NCBI GenBank assembly: GCA_009702325.1
Contig: WLID01000001.1
Span: forward strand, 620,001 to 684,000
Direction: 5' to 3'
Source of the DNA: Actinomycetota bacterium
GTDB taxonomy: Bacteria > Actinomycetota > Thermoleophilia > Gaiellales > Gaiellaceae
DNA length: 64,000 bases
Below the pieces are notes generated by a model. That model worked only from the letters and a program-made list of their open reading frames with translations, searched no databases and was not told the DNA's origin. The position numbers and the translations under genes are program-made. Positions 16,479 to 26,246 of the stretch are shown one piece after another (position 1 is the first letter of the stretch; each line of letters begins with the position of its first letter).

Positions 16479-17846
16479 GTGGCAACCGTGCGTGATACCT
16501 GGTCGCCGTCCTCGTGGCGGTCCTTTGAGGCCCTCCAACAGCCCGATTGGGGCGATGACGGACGGCTCGAAGAGGCGTTCGCGCGGCTAAAAACGCTGCC
16601 CCCGCTCGTTTTTGCTGGTGAGGCGCGACAGCTGCAGGCATCCCTTGGCAAGGTCGCCGAAGGCAAGGCATTTCTGCTTCAGGCTGGCGACTGCGCCGAG
16701 TCGTTCCACGACTTTTCTGCGGTCGCGATCCGCGAGCGGTTGAAGATTCTCCTGCAAATGGCGGCTGTTTTGACGTACGGCGCCGCGTTGCCGGTGCTCA
16801 AGGTCGGTCGCATCGCCGGGCAGTTCACCAAGCCGCGCTCTTCGCCATGGGAAGACGCCCCTGACGGGACGCAGCTGCCGTCGTTCCGCGGTCACATGGT
16901 TCACGACGATCCGCCGACGTTCGAAGCGCGCGTGCCTGATCCTGACCGAATGGTGCAGGGCTACCACCAGTCAACCGCCACGCTCAACCTGGTGCGCGCC
17001 TTCACCAAGGGCGGCTTTGCCGACCTGAACCAGGTGCATGCCTGGAATCAGGCGTTTGTCGCGAGCTCGTCACAGGGGCGTCGCTACGAGGTGATGGCCT
17101 CGGAGATTGAGCGCGCGCTCGCATTCATGGCCGCATGCGGGGTGGACGTTGCGTCGACGCCGCAGCTCCACCAGGTCGACGTCTACACGAGCCACGAAGG
17201 CCTGCTGCTGCCATACGAAGAGGGTTTGACGCGCCGCGACTCGATCACCGGCGATTGGTACGACTGCTCGGCCCACATGCTTTGGATTGGTGAGCGGACG
17301 CGCGAGCTCGACGGCGCGCACGTGGAGTTCTTCTCTGGCGTGCACAACCCGATCGGCGTCAAGCTCGGCCCGACAACGACACCCGATCAGGCGCTTGAAC
17401 TCGCCGAGCGGCTCAACCCTGAACGCATCCCGGGCCGCCTGACGTTCGTCGCACGCATGGGTGCCGGTCGCGTGCAGGCAGCGCTACCCGCATTGCTTCG
17501 CGCCGTCACGGATTCGGGTCACCCGGTTGTGTGGGCCTGCGATCCGATGCACGGCAACGGTTTCAAGACCACGAGCGGACGCAAGACGCGCGACTTCGAC
17601 CAGATCATGCTCGAGATCGAAGAGTTCTTCGCCGCCTGCCGCAGCGAGGGCACGTGGCCCGGCGGCGTTCATCTTGAGTACACGGGCGACGACGTCACCG
17701 AATGTCTCGGTGGCTCCGAGCACATCTCCGAAGAGCAGCTCGACACCCGCTACGAGACGCTCTGCGACCCCCGCCTGAACGGGCGGCAGTCGCTCGACCT
17801 CGCCTTCCGGCTCGCCGAGCTGATGCGGCGGGACACGCTCTCCTAG
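16479..17846 (+). CDS. aroG: Class II DAHP synthase (3-deoxy-7-phosphoheptulonate synthase)
   Basis: 455 residues, first step of the shikimate pathway (phosphoenolpyruvate plus erythrose 4-phosphate). Plant/actinobacterial class II type: LLQAGDCAESF with the metal-ligand Cys, KVGRIAGQFTKPRS, PSFRGHMVHD, STPQLHQVDVYTSHEGLLLPYEEGLTR, HVEFFSGVHNPIGVKLGP, WACDPMHGNG and HLEYTGDDVTECLGG. GTG 16479 is preferred to ATG 16452 because TACACT lies 7 bases before it. Much longer in-frame extensions upstream run antisense to trpS and are not real. Two bases separate it from tyrA. Confidence 0.95.
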   Translation: MATVRDTWSPSSWRSFEALQQPDWGDDGRLEEAFARLKTLPPLVFAGEARQLQASLGKVAEGKAFLLQAGDCAESFHDFSAVAIRERLKILLQMAAVLTYGAALPVLKVGRIAGQFTKPRSSPWEDAPDGTQLPSFRGHMVHDDPPTFEARVPDPDRMVQGYHQSTATLNLVRAFTKGGFADLNQVHAWNQAFVASSSQGRRYEVMASEIERALAFMAACGVDVASTPQLHQVDVYTSHEGLLLPYEEGLTRRDSITGDWYDCSAHMLWIGERTRELDGAHVEFFSGVHNPIGVKLGPTTTPDQALELAERLNPERIPGRLTFVARMGAGRVQAALPALLRAVTDSGHPVVWACDPMHGNGFKTTSGRKTRDFDQIMLEIEEFFAACRSEGTWPGGVHLEYTGDDVTECLGGSEHISEEQLDTRYETLCDPRLNGRQSLDLAFRLAELMRRDTLS

Positions 17847-17848
17847 GA

Positions 17849-18949
17849 ATGTCCGTCACGCGTCTCAGTGTGGTCGGCACCGGGCTGATCGGTGCCTCGC
17901 TCGGCCTCGCCGCGTCCCGGCAGGGAATCGAGGTTGTTGGCTGGGATCCCGACGCCACAGCACTCGTGGTCGCGAAGGAACGAGGCGCGATCGCAACCGC
18001 CGCCGACTCCGTTGCTGCCGCAGTGGCAGGTGCCGATCTTGTGGTGGTCGCCACACCGATCCAGTCGCTTCCGGCACGGGTCGCCGAGGTGCTCGCTGCG
18101 GTGGGGCCGACAACGACCGTCACCGATGTCGGTTCGACGAAGGCAAGCGTCGTTGCTGCCGCGAGTGGATCACCACGGTTTGTTGGCGGTCACCCGATTG
18201 CCGGCTCCGAGGCGCGTGGGCCTGAGAATGCGAACGCCGACATCTTCGAGGGCGCAACGTGGTTTCTGACACCCACAGGTGACACTGATCCCGAATCGCA
18301 CCGGTTGCTGCACGGGTTTGTGTCCGATCTTGGTGCCACCCCGATCGCGATCGACGCTGAATCGCACGACCGCCTCGTAGCGCTCACGAGCCACGTACCG
18401 CACGTGCTCGCAAACGTTGTCGCGAACCAGACCGGGGCAGGAAAGATCGCCGGCCATGAGCCGCTCGCGAACGCAGGTGGCTCGCTTCGCGACATGACAC
18501 GCATCGCGGGTGCAAACCCGAAGATCTGGATCGACATCTTCCTCGACAACGCTGACGCCGTCACCGACGCGCTCGTTGAGCATCGCCGTCGCATCGAGGA
18601 GGTCGAAGGTGCGCTGCGCCGTCGCGACGCCGACTTCCTCGCCGGGTGGATCGGTGAGGCGGCCGACAACCGCCGCCGCATGCTCGACCGTGCCTACAAC
18701 GATGCAGGCGCCCTCCATCGGGTTCGCGTCCACGTCTCCGACGAACCGGGAGTCTTTGCTGGAATCACGCAGGCGCTCGGTGCCGAGCGGATCAACATTG
18801 AGGACTTCGAGCTGCAGCACATCTCGCCCGAGCGTGGCGGCACGCTGTCGATCCTCATCGAAGGTGAAGCCGAGGCTCGTCGTGCTGCGACGATGCTTGA
18901 GGCGCAGGGGTACGGCGTGTCGGTTTCGGCGGTGCTCGATGAAGGATGA
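17849..18949 (+). CDS. tyrA: Prephenate dehydrogenase with C-terminal ACT domain
   Basis: 366 residues. N-terminal Rossmann motif VVGTGLIGASLG (NAD binding), DVGSTKASV, GGHPIAGSEARGPENA and LTSHVPHVLAN match TyrA. The last 70 residues form an ACT regulatory domain (RVRVHVSDEPGVFAGITQALG), suggesting feedback control by an aromatic amino acid. ATG 17849 is two bases after the aroG stop. The 3' end overlaps aroA by 11 bases. Confidence 0.94.
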   Translation: MSVTRLSVVGTGLIGASLGLAASRQGIEVVGWDPDATALVVAKERGAIATAADSVAAAVAGADLVVVATPIQSLPARVAEVLAAVGPTTTVTDVGSTKASVVAAASGSPRFVGGHPIAGSEARGPENANADIFEGATWFLTPTGDTDPESHRLLHGFVSDLGATPIAIDAESHDRLVALTSHVPHVLANVVANQTGAGKIAGHEPLANAGGSLRDMTRIAGANPKIWIDIFLDNADAVTDALVEHRRRIEEVEGALRRRDADFLAGWIGEAADNRRRMLDRAYNDAGALHRVRVHVSDEPGVFAGITQALGAERINIEDFELQHISPERGGTLSILIEGEAEARRAATMLEAQGYGVSVSAVLDEG

Positions 18950-20258
18950 TGAGGTGCAGGTGAAGGGACCCGTAACACGGTTTATTGCGCCGGTGGCGCA
19001 TGTTGAAGGGCACATCGCCGTTCCCGGCGACAAGTCTGTTTCGCACCGGGCGCTGCTGATTGGTGCGCTCGCAGATGGTGAAACGCACGTCAGTGGGTTC
19101 GGGCGCTCGGGCGATACCGAGTCGACGATGAATGCCGTGCGAGCCCTCGGCGCGACCGTCGATGAACTCGATGTCGACACGCTCGTCGTACACGGCGTCG
19201 GCGTTCGTGGCCTGCGGGCTCCCGATCGCCCAATCGACTGCGGCAACGCGGGCACCCTTGCGCGTCTCGTCACGGGCCTGCTCGCGTTCCAAGACGGGGC
19301 GTTCGAACTGACCGGCGACGACTCGCTCTCCCGTCGCCCGATGGAGCGCGTGGCCGGGCCGCTGCGTGAAATGGGCGCCCAGATCGAGACGATCGACGGT
19401 CACTTGCCGATGCGCATCACGGGTGGTGCGCTGACGGGCCTCCAGTACGAGATGCCGGTTGCGAGTGCGCAGGTGAAGTCGGCGATCTTGCTCGCAGGGC
19501 TTGGTGCGGCGGAACCCGTCACAGTGATCGAGCCGGCCCCGACCCGCGATCACACAGAGCTGATGCTGGGTGCCGCGGGGGCCAAGGTGCGCGTGCGCGG
19601 CCTCTCGGTCACGGTCGAAGCGCCAGAGCGGCTACGTCTTCCGGAAGTGCATGTCCCGGGCGACATCTCGTCGGCGGCGCCGTACCTCGTCGCTGCAGCG
19701 CTGCTCCCTGGCTCGAAGTTGATGGTGCACGACATCGGTCTCAACCCCCGTCGCACGGGGCTGCTCGACGTGCTCGAGCGGATGGGTGTGCGTGTGGGCA
19801 TCCATAACCGTCGCAAGATCGCGGGTGAGCTGATCGGCGATGTCGAGGTCGAGGCGCAACCGCTCGTCGCAACCACGATCGAGCCGCACGAGGTGCCGCT
19901 GCTCGTCGACGAGCTCCCGATCTTCGGTCTGCTCGCTGCCTGTGCGCGCGGCAAGAGCGTGGTGAAGGGTGCAGAGGAGCTTCGCCATAAGGAAAGCAAC
20001 CGCATCGAGACCGCCGTTGCGGCGCTGCAGGCGATCGGCGTGCGCGCCCGTGAGACCGAAGACGGCTTCACTGTCACTGGCGTTCCGACCCGTCCGCGCG
20101 GCGGTCGCATCCATGCACGCGGCGACCATCGCATCGCAATGCTCGGCGCGGTTGCAGGGATCGTTTCGAAAGATGGCGTTCGCGTCGAGGATGCCGAATG
20201 CGTCTCGATCTCGTTCCCCGGCTTCTACAGCCTGCTTGAGTCGGTGAGCGTCCAGTGA
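18939..20258 (+). CDS. aroA: 5-enolpyruvylshikimate-3-phosphate synthase
   Basis: 439 residues. EPSP synthase signatures: VPGDKSVSHRALLIGALADG, CGNAGTLARLVTGLLAF (the LxPGNAGTxxR-type motif), GDDSLSRRPM, ASAQVKSAILLAGL and RHKESNRIETAV, with the DHRIAM motif in ARGDHRIAMLGAVAG. The start is ATG 18939 inside the end of tyrA; long upstream in-frame extension is rejected. Overlaps cmk by 4 bases. Confidence 0.95.
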   Translation: MKDDEVQVKGPVTRFIAPVAHVEGHIAVPGDKSVSHRALLIGALADGETHVSGFGRSGDTESTMNAVRALGATVDELDVDTLVVHGVGVRGLRAPDRPIDCGNAGTLARLVTGLLAFQDGAFELTGDDSLSRRPMERVAGPLREMGAQIETIDGHLPMRITGGALTGLQYEMPVASAQVKSAILLAGLGAAEPVTVIEPAPTRDHTELMLGAAGAKVRVRGLSVTVEAPERLRLPEVHVPGDISSAAPYLVAAALLPGSKLMVHDIGLNPRRTGLLDVLERMGVRVGIHNRRKIAGELIGDVEVEAQPLVATTIEPHEVPLLVDELPIFGLLAACARGKSVVKGAEELRHKESNRIETAVAALQAIGVRARETEDGFTVTGVPTRPRGGRIHARGDHRIAMLGAVAGIVSKDGVRVEDAECVSISFPGFYSLLESVSVQ

Positions 20259-20890
20259 TCGTCGCAATCGACGGCCCCGCCGGCGCTGGCAAAAGCACCG
20301 TCGCACGCGCGCTCGCGGGGCGGCTTGGCTTCCGCTACCTCGACACCGGCGCGATGTACCGCGCTCTCACGTGGCTCGCGCTCGATCGGGGCGTCTCCCT
20401 CGAGGATGGGTCGGCCCTCGGCGCGATCGCCGATGAGAGCGGCGTCGACTTCGATGACGCGGGCCGGGTGTTCATCGCAGGTCACGATGTGACGAGCGAG
20501 ATTCGTGACGCGCGGGTCGACAAAGTCGTCTCGACGGTCGCGGCGCATCCGGAGGTGCGTGCGGTCATGCGCGACCGCCAGCAGCAGCTTGCCGCGCTCG
20601 GCAACGGTGTCATCGAAGGGCGCGACATAGGCACCGTTGTTGCCCCCGGCGCGGAAGTGAAGATCTATCTCGTTGCCGACGAGAGCGTGCGGGCAAACCG
20701 TCGCCAGGCCGAACGCCCCGGGATTGGCGCAGACGCGCTTGCAACCGACCTGAAGCTCCGCGACGAAGCCGACTCAGCCCGGATGCAGGCCGCTTCTGAC
20801 GCGATCGAGATCGACACCACGAGCCTCACGATCGACGACGTCCTTGATCGCATCGAAGCGCTCGTCCACGCCCGTGTAGGCCACGCATGA
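20255..20890 (+). CDS. cmk: Cytidylate kinase
   Basis: 211 residues, phosphorylates CMP and dCMP. P-loop AIDGPAGAGKSTVARALA at the N-terminus, then LDTGAMYRALTWLAL, GRDIGTVVAPGAEVKIYL and the LID-like RRQAERPGIGADALATDLKLRDEADSAR. GTG start overlapping the aroA stop (GTGA). aroA-cmk-(plsC)-der is a widely conserved order. Confidence 0.95.
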   Translation: MIVAIDGPAGAGKSTVARALAGRLGFRYLDTGAMYRALTWLALDRGVSLEDGSALGAIADESGVDFDDAGRVFIAGHDVTSEIRDARVDKVVSTVAAHPEVRAVMRDRQQQLAALGNGVIEGRDIGTVVAPGAEVKIYLVADESVRANRRQAERPGIGADALATDLKLRDEADSARMQAASDAIEIDTTSLTIDDVLDRIEALVHARVGHA

Positions 20891-21552
20891 GCGACAAGCC
20901 CATCAACTGGGGCGATCGCGGCTGGTGGTTCTCACGCCACTGGATCTCGCCTCTCACGCGCTTTCTAACCCGCGGGCAGGCGTATGGCCTTGATCGCATT
21001 CCGGAGGAGGGCGGCTGTGTCCTCGCGATCAACCACTTGAACTTCGCCGACATTCCGCTCGTTGGGGCACTCTCGCCCCGGAACCTCAACTACGTGGCGA
21101 AGGTCGAACTGACCGGGCTCCCCGGAGTCGGGAAGTACCTGCTGTGGCACGGCATCATCGCAGTGCGACGCGGCGAGTCAGACCGCGACGCGGTACGCCG
21201 CATGCGGGAAGCTGCCCGTGCCGGCCGCGCCGTCGCCATCTTCATCGAAGGCACCCGTCAGAAGCACGGCCGACCAGGCTCAGCCCAGCCGGGTGCTGCC
21301 ATGGTCGCGATCCAGGAAGGTGTGCCGATCGTGCCCATCGCGGTCTACGGAACACAGTTCTTCAAGCTCGGAAGGTTCAGACCCTGTTCGTACGCTGTTG
21401 GTGAGCCGTTCCTACTCGAGGGGTATCCCGCGGGTGGAAAGGGCTACAAAGAAGCGAGCAAGGAGATCGAGCGCAGGATCAACATCCTCTTTGACTGGCT
21501 TGCTGAGGTTCACGCCCAAGGCCGCCCGAAAGGTCTGGTGCCGCCGCTATGA
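20887..21552 (+). CDS. plsC: 1-acyl-sn-glycerol-3-phosphate acyltransferase
   Basis: 221 residues. The acyltransferase H(X)4D box is NHLNFAD (about residues 49-55) and the substrate motif is FIEGTRQ (about 119-125), followed by VPIVPIAVYGT. It makes phosphatidic acid from lysophosphatidate at the membrane, in the same pathway as gpsA and plsX in this window. ATG overlaps the cmk stop by 4 bases, and its own stop overlaps der by 4 bases. Confidence 0.92.
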   Translation: MSDKPINWGDRGWWFSRHWISPLTRFLTRGQAYGLDRIPEEGGCVLAINHLNFADIPLVGALSPRNLNYVAKVELTGLPGVGKYLLWHGIIAVRRGESDRDAVRRMREAARAGRAVAIFIEGTRQKHGRPGSAQPGAAMVAIQEGVPIVPIAVYGTQFFKLGRFRPCSYAVGEPFLLEGYPAGGKGYKEASKEIERRINILFDWLAEVHAQGRPKGLVPPL

Positions 21553-22901
21553 GCGACGAACCCGAAAGCACGAATATTGAACCGCCCGAGATGTTGCTCG
21601 GAACTGTCGCGATCGTCGGCTTCCCAAACGTGGGCAAGTCGACGCTCGTCAACCGACTGACGTCTTCGCGGGCCGCCGTCGTTCATGAGACAGAGGGCAC
21701 AACCCGCGACCGCAAAGAGCTGATCTGTGAATGGGCCGGCAAGCGGTTCCTGCTGATCGACACCGGCGGCGTCGACCTCACGGGCGAAGACCAGCTGACC
21801 CGCTCGATCGCCGATCAGGCGAAGTCGGCGATCGAGGAAGCCGACCTCGTGCTGTTCCTTGTTGACGCACGGGCAGGAATCACGCCTGGAGACGAAGATC
21901 TCGCGACGATCCTGCGCGCGTCGAAGAAGCACACGATCGTGATCGCCAACAAGATCGACGACCCGTCACAGGAGCATCTGATGGCGACGTTCCACCGGTT
22001 CGGACTCGGCGACCCGTTCCCGCTCTCGGGCCTCCACGGGCACGGCAGCGGCGATCTCCTCGATCTCGTCGTAGAGACGCTCGAGGACGAGGCACATGGG
22101 CGGCCAGCGCCCGACGACGGCGCGATTCGCGTCGCGATCCTTGGTCGGCCGAACGTTGGCAAGTCCTCACTCTTCAACGCGCTGATTGGTGAGGAGCGCA
22201 CGATCGTCTCTGACGTTCCGGGCACAACGCGAGACTCGATCGACACGATCATCGAACGCGACGGCCGGACGTTCATCCTGGTCGACACAGCGGGCCTCCG
22301 CCGCAAACGCAAGCAGCGCCAAGGCATCGACTACTACTCCGAGCTGCGTGCGCTTGAAGCCGCTGACCGTGCCGATATCGCGCTGATCCTGATCGACTCG
22401 GAGCAGGGCATCACCGAAGGCGACCTGCAGGCCGCAGACATCGCCCGGAAGGCCCAGTGCTCGACGCTTGTTGTGCTGTCGAAGTGGGACAAGTCGACGA
22501 TCACGATCGAGGAGATTCGCCCGCAGCTCCTGCGTCGGCTGCGACAGCGACCGCCGTTCATCACCACCTCGGCCGTCACCGGACGCGGCGTCAACCGTCT
22601 ACTCGGGAAGGTCGGCGAACTGTTCGACAAGCACGCCGGCCGTATCCCGACACCGGAGCTCAACCGTTTCCTTGGCGAACTCAAGGAGAAGCGGCAGGCG
22701 CCAAGCAAGGGTCGGCGCAAGCTCAACCTGCTCTACGGCGCCCAGGTGACAACGAGGCCGCCACGCTTCCGGTTCACCGTGAACGACACCGGCCTTGTGA
22801 CACGCGACTACGGCTACTGGGTTGAAAACGAGCTGCGCGAGCGGTACGAGCTTGAAGGCGTGCCTGTCGCCATCGACTTCCGCAAGCGCCCGGGCAGCTA
22901 G
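21549..22901 (+). CDS. der: Ribosome biogenesis GTPase Der (EngA)
   Basis: 450 residues with two tandem GTPase domains: G1 motifs GFPNVGKST (first) and GRPNVGKSS (second), DTGG and DTAG G3 motifs, NKID and SKWD G4 motifs. A C-terminal KH-like domain ends in PRFRFTVNDTGLVTRDYGYWVENELRERYELEGVPVAIDFRKR. Needed for 50S subunit assembly. ATG overlaps the plsC stop. Confidence 0.97.
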   Translation: MSDEPESTNIEPPEMLLGTVAIVGFPNVGKSTLVNRLTSSRAAVVHETEGTTRDRKELICEWAGKRFLLIDTGGVDLTGEDQLTRSIADQAKSAIEEADLVLFLVDARAGITPGDEDLATILRASKKHTIVIANKIDDPSQEHLMATFHRFGLGDPFPLSGLHGHGSGDLLDLVVETLEDEAHGRPAPDDGAIRVAILGRPNVGKSSLFNALIGEERTIVSDVPGTTRDSIDTIIERDGRTFILVDTAGLRRKRKQRQGIDYYSELRALEAADRADIALILIDSEQGITEGDLQAADIARKAQCSTLVVLSKWDKSTITIEEIRPQLLRRLRQRPPFITTSAVTGRGVNRLLGKVGELFDKHAGRIPTPELNRFLGELKEKRQAPSKGRRKLNLLYGAQVTTRPPRFRFTVNDTGLVTRDYGYWVENELRERYELEGVPVAIDFRKRPGS

Positions 22902-22963
22902 GCCGAGGCCGTCTCGAACGCTATGGGCTGGTGTCGGAACGCCGAACGTGCGAAGGTGGCCAG

Positions 22964-23956
22964 GTGAAGAACGTTGTGGTCATCGGCGGAGGGTCGTGGG
23001 GAACGGCATTTGCACGGCTGCTCGCAGACCGTGACTGCTCGGTCACACTCGCGATGCGCTCCGCCGACGATGTCGCTGCGATTCGCGCCACCGGGCACAA
23101 CCCGCGGTATTCGCCGCAGGTTGACCTGCAGGGAATCGAGGCGACAACGATCGAGGGCGCTCCTATCGCGGACACAGACCTGGTCGTCGTCGCAGTTCCC
23201 AGCCACGCGTTCGGTGAAATCGTCTCGGCGCTGCCCGGCCACGCCCCGGTGCTTTCGCTCACCAAAGGGCTCGATCCGGGTTCGGGCGAACGACTCTCGA
23301 CGCTCGTCACCGATCGCTCGGTCGCGGTCCTTTCCGGCCCCAACATGGTTGAGGAGATCGCCGCCGGCCTGCCAGGTGTTGCGGTGATCGCGAGCACCGA
23401 TGAGCAGTTCGCGCTCGAACTGCAGGAGCTTGTCAACTCGGTCGTATTCCGGGTGTACGTGAACTCCGACGTGCTGGGCGTCGAGCTCTGCGGCGCGGCG
23501 AAGAACGTGATCGCGTTAGCGGCGGGTGGCGTCGACGGCCTCCGGCTTGGCGACAGCGCGAAGGCCGCCATCATCACCCGGGGCATCTACGAGATGTCGC
23601 GTCTCGGTGCGGCCGTTGGAGCCGATCCCGAGACGTTCGCTGGGCTGGCAGGGATGGGCGACCTCGTCGTGACCTGCTGGCATGCAAGCGGCCGAAACCG
23701 CCGTGCTGGAGAGCTGATCGCCCGCGGCCGCACCCCCGACCAGGCACGATCTGAGATCGGCCAGGTCGTTGAAGGGCTGACGACCGCCCCTGTATTGCGT
23801 GAGCTGTCGCGACGGGTTGGTGTCGAATTGCCGATCACCGAAGGTGTCTGCGCGGTGCTCGACGGCCGTCCGTTGAGCGAACTCGCGGAAGGATTGATGG
23901 GTCGGCGACCAACGGATGAACGCTCATCGGGTGGTCGCGTCCCCGCCCCCCGGTAG
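22964..23956 (+). CDS. gpsA: Glycerol-3-phosphate dehydrogenase [NAD(P)+]
   Basis: 330 residues. [16 protein letters not shown] is the dinucleotide-binding loop; [61 protein letters not shown] (catalytic Lys region) and [21 protein letters not shown] are GpsA hallmarks. Supplies glycerol 3-phosphate for PlsX/PlsY/PlsC. I favour GTG 22964, where the Rossmann strand begins and a weak AAGGTGG site precedes it; GTG 22931 is an alternative. Its stop codon lies within the -10 of metK. Confidence 0.92.
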   Translation: MKNVVVIGGGSWGTAFARLLADRDCSVTLAMRSADDVAAIRATGHNPRYSPQVDLQGIEATTIEGAPIADTDLVVVAVPSHAFGEIVSALPGHAPVLSLTKGLDPGSGERLSTLVTDRSVAVLSGPNMVEEIAAGLPGVAVIASTDEQFALELQELVNSVVFRVYVNSDVLGVELCGAAKNVIALAAGGVDGLRLGDSAKAAIITRGIYEMSRLGAAVGADPETFAGLAGMGDLVVTCWHASGRNRRAGELIARGRTPDQARSEIGQVVEGLTTAPVLRELSRRVGVELPITEGVCAVLDGRPLSELAEGLMGRRPTDERSSGGRVPAPR

Positions 23957-23959
23957 GGT
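23954..23959 (+). promoter_or_regulatory. -10 hexamer TAGGGT upstream of metK
   Basis: TAGGGT overlaps the gpsA stop codon and is 7 bases before ATG 23967. There is no space for a SAM riboswitch. Confidence 0.5.
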
Positions 23960-23966
23960 TCCGGCC

Positions 23967-25220
23967 ATGACAGCGCGCACGTTCTCATTCACGTCGGAGT
24001 CGGTGACCGAGGGCCATCCCGACAAGATCGCCGACCAGATCTCAGATTCCGTCCTCGATGCGATCCTCACCGACGACCCAACAGGTCGCGTTGCATGCGA
24101 AACACTCGTCACCACCGGCCTCGTTGTGGTGGCAGGCGAGATCACGACATCGACCTACGTCGACATTCCGAAGCTCGTGCGCGACCGGATCAAGCAGATC
24201 GGGTACACGCGCGCCAAGTACGGCTTCGATGCAGAGACCTGCGGTGTGATGGTTGCGCTCGACGGGCAGTCACCAGACATCGCCCAGGGCGTCGACACCG
24301 CGTTTGAAGTGCAACACGATCCGAACGACGGTGATCCGCTCGACCGCGTTGGCGCTGGTGACCAGGGCCTGATGTTCGGCTACGCGTCGAACGAGACGGC
24401 AGAGCTGATGCCGCTGCCGATCATGCTCGCCCACCGGCTTGCCAAGCGCCTCTCAGAGGTGCGGAAGTCCGACATGCTCCCGTACCTGCGCCCCGACGGG
24501 AAGACGCAGGTGACAGTGCGCTACGAGGTAGACGCAAACGGCCGTCAGCGCCCCGTCGAGATCGAGCGCGTCCTGATCTCCACCCAGCATCGCGAAGGCA
24601 TGGATCCCGAGACAGGCATCAAGCCTGACCTGATCGATCACGTGATCGAGCCGATCCTGCCGAAGGAGCTGTACGACCCGGCGAAGCTGCACGAGAAGGG
24701 CTTCGTGTATGTCAACCCGACCGGCAAGTTCGTAATCGGCGGCCCGATGGGTGACGCTGGCCTCACCGGACGCAAGATCATCGTCGACACCTACGGTGGC
24801 GCTGCACCGCACGGCGGTGGCGCGTTCTCGGGCAAAGATCCGACGAAGGTCGATCGTTCAGCCGCATACGCCGCGCGGTACGTTGCAAAGAACGTCGTCG
24901 CTGCTGGCCTTGCAGATCGCTGCCAGATCCAGGTCGCCTATGCGATCGGTGTCGCGCACCCGTTCTCGATCCTCGTCGAGTGCTTCGGCACCGAGAAGAT
25001 CTCGGTGATCAAGATCGAAGAGCTCGTCCGCGAGCATTTCGACCTGCGCCCAGCAGCGATCCTCCGCGATCTCGACCTGCGCCGCCCGATCTACGCGAAG
25101 ACAGCGGCGTACGGCCACTTCGGTCGCGAGGATCACGACTTCACGTGGGAGCGCACCGACAAGGCTGCCGCGCTTGCTGCGGCCGCTGGGCTCGCGGTAC
25201 CCGCAAACGCATCCGCGTAG
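23967..25220 (+). CDS. metK: S-adenosylmethionine synthetase
   Basis: 417 residues. [17 protein letters not shown] at the N-terminus, [12 protein letters not shown] (ATP-binding hexapeptide region), [33 protein letters not shown] and [11 protein letters not shown] are MetK signatures. Makes SAM for the many methyltransferases in this window. ATG 23967 is decided by domain start and the adjacent promoter; upstream in-frame codons within gpsA are discarded. Confidence 0.97.
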   Translation: MTARTFSFTSESVTEGHPDKIADQISDSVLDAILTDDPTGRVACETLVTTGLVVVAGEITTSTYVDIPKLVRDRIKQIGYTRAKYGFDAETCGVMVALDGQSPDIAQGVDTAFEVQHDPNDGDPLDRVGAGDQGLMFGYASNETAELMPLPIMLAHRLAKRLSEVRKSDMLPYLRPDGKTQVTVRYEVDANGRQRPVEIERVLISTQHREGMDPETGIKPDLIDHVIEPILPKELYDPAKLHEKGFVYVNPTGKFVIGGPMGDAGLTGRKIIVDTYGGAAPHGGGAFSGKDPTKVDRSAAYAARYVAKNVVAAGLADRCQIQVAYAIGVAHPFSILVECFGTEKISVIKIEELVREHFDLRPAAILRDLDLRRPIYAKTAAYGHFGREDHDFTWERTDKAAALAAAAGLAVPANASA

Positions 25221-25224
25221 CGCG

Positions 25225-25497
25225 TTGGCAGATCTGATTGCGGCTGCGGCGGCGACATACGGCGTTGCAATGGCGCTTGCCCCGATCCTCCAGATCCGGG
25301 CGATCCTGCAACATCGGACGTCAAAGTCGGTTTCGGTCGGGTACCTGCAGGTGCTGCTAGTTGGCTTCGGGCTCTGGCTTGCCTACGGCATTGCGTCACA
25401 CAACGCCGTGATCATCATCCCGAACATCGTGGCCGTGATCGTCGCGGCGGCCACGATCGTGGTGGCGTACCGTTTCAAGCCCGCGAAGGAGCAGTAG
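25225..25497 (+). CDS. SemiSWEET-like small sugar transporter (PQ-loop family)
   Basis: 90 residues from a TTG start at 25225, 4 bases after metK. Three hydrophobic segments: 5-25, 38-58 and 63-82. The first helix ends ALAPILQIRAILQHRTSKSVS, matching the PxxxQ..I...KTKSxxxxS pattern of MtN3/SWEET half-transporters; NIVAVIVAAATIVVAYRFK fits the third helix. SemiSWEETs dimerise to carry sugars. The start is uncertain because no ATG precedes the first helix. It ends 2 bases from the convergent DtxR gene. Confidence 0.7.
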   Translation: MADLIAAAAATYGVAMALAPILQIRAILQHRTSKSVSVGYLQVLLVGFGLWLAYGIASHNAVIIIPNIVAVIVAAATIVVAYRFKPAKEQ

Positions 25498-25499
25498 AT

Positions 25500-26192
25500 C
25501 TAGGCAGAGACGGGGCGGCGTACGAATAGGCCGCCTGCGGCCCGGGCCGCAAGCGTCTTCTCACCATGCTCGGTGCTGACAACGAACTGCGCTGCGTCGG
25601 GCGCGCCACGAAGCAGCTCGACCGCAGTACCAGGCACGAGTCCATGGTCGTAGAACCACTCGAGTAGCTCGCCATCATGCTCGGCGAGGCGCACGATCGT
25701 GCCGCGGCCACCAGGGCCGAGATCGGAGAGCGGCTCAAGCTCGAGGTTCTCGGCCTGCTCGCGCTCGGTGTGGATCGGCCAGCCGTGAGGGCATCGCTCG
25801 GGGTAGCCAAGACGCTCCTCGATCCGGTCGATCATGTCGTCCGAAAACGTGTCGCCGAGCTCATCGGCATGGACATGCGACTCGGCAGGCGTGTAGCCCA
25901 TGAAGTCCGTGAGTAGGCGTTCGATGATCCGATGACGACGCACCACCTTTTCGGCACGGTCGAGACCTGACGGTGTGAGCAGCGCCTCCTTGTGTTCGCC
26001 ACGCTCGACGAGCCCCTCCGCCTCAAGCCGCTTCAGCATCTCGCCGGCTGACGCGCGGGAGACGTTCAGCATCTCCGCGACACGCGCTGCCAGCGTGGGC
26101 ACCGACGTGTCGGGCAGACGGTACTCACCGATCGGAAACGCGAGGAAGTAGATCGTCTCGAGGTAGTCGTCGACAGAGTGGCCTTGCGCCAT
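25500..26192 (-). CDS. DtxR/IdeR/MntR-family metal-dependent repressor
   Basis: 230 residues. N-terminal winged helix-turn-helix (SVDDYLETIYFLAF, ARVAEMLNVSRASAGEMLKRLEAEGLVER), then the dimerisation/metal region (RRHRIIERLLTDFMGYTPAESHVHADELGDTFSDDMIDRIEERLGYPERCPHGWPIH) and a C-terminal FeoA/SH3-like domain (RLAEHDGELLEWFYDHGLVPGTAVELL). Architecture fits iron- or manganese-responsive repressors; which metal cannot be told. TACGAT (26204-26199 on the minus strand) lies 6 bases before its ATG. Divergent from the flippase-like gene. Confidence 0.92.
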   Translation of the reverse strand: MAQGHSVDDYLETIYFLAFPIGEYRLPDTSVPTLAARVAEMLNVSRASAGEMLKRLEAEGLVERGEHKEALLTPSGLDRAEKVVRRHRIIERLLTDFMGYTPAESHVHADELGDTFSDDMIDRIEERLGYPERCPHGWPIHTEREQAENLELEPLSDLGPGGRGTIVRLAEHDGELLEWFYDHGLVPGTAVELLRGAPDAAQFVVSTEHGEKTLAARAAGGLFVRRPVSA

Positions 26193-26234
26193 CGCGTGAT
26201 CGTAACGACGCGGTGTCTGTCCGTGGCCCCCGCC

Positions 26235-26240
26235 TACGGT
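26235..26240 (+). promoter_or_regulatory. -10 hexamer TACGGT, plus-strand side of a divergent promoter region
   Basis: Six bases before GTG 26247. The opposing TACGAT for the dtxR-type gene is only 31 bases away, so the two promoters are nearly back to back and may share control by the repressor; no clear metal-box palindrome is seen. Confidence 0.45.
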
Positions 26241-26246
26241 GTGAGG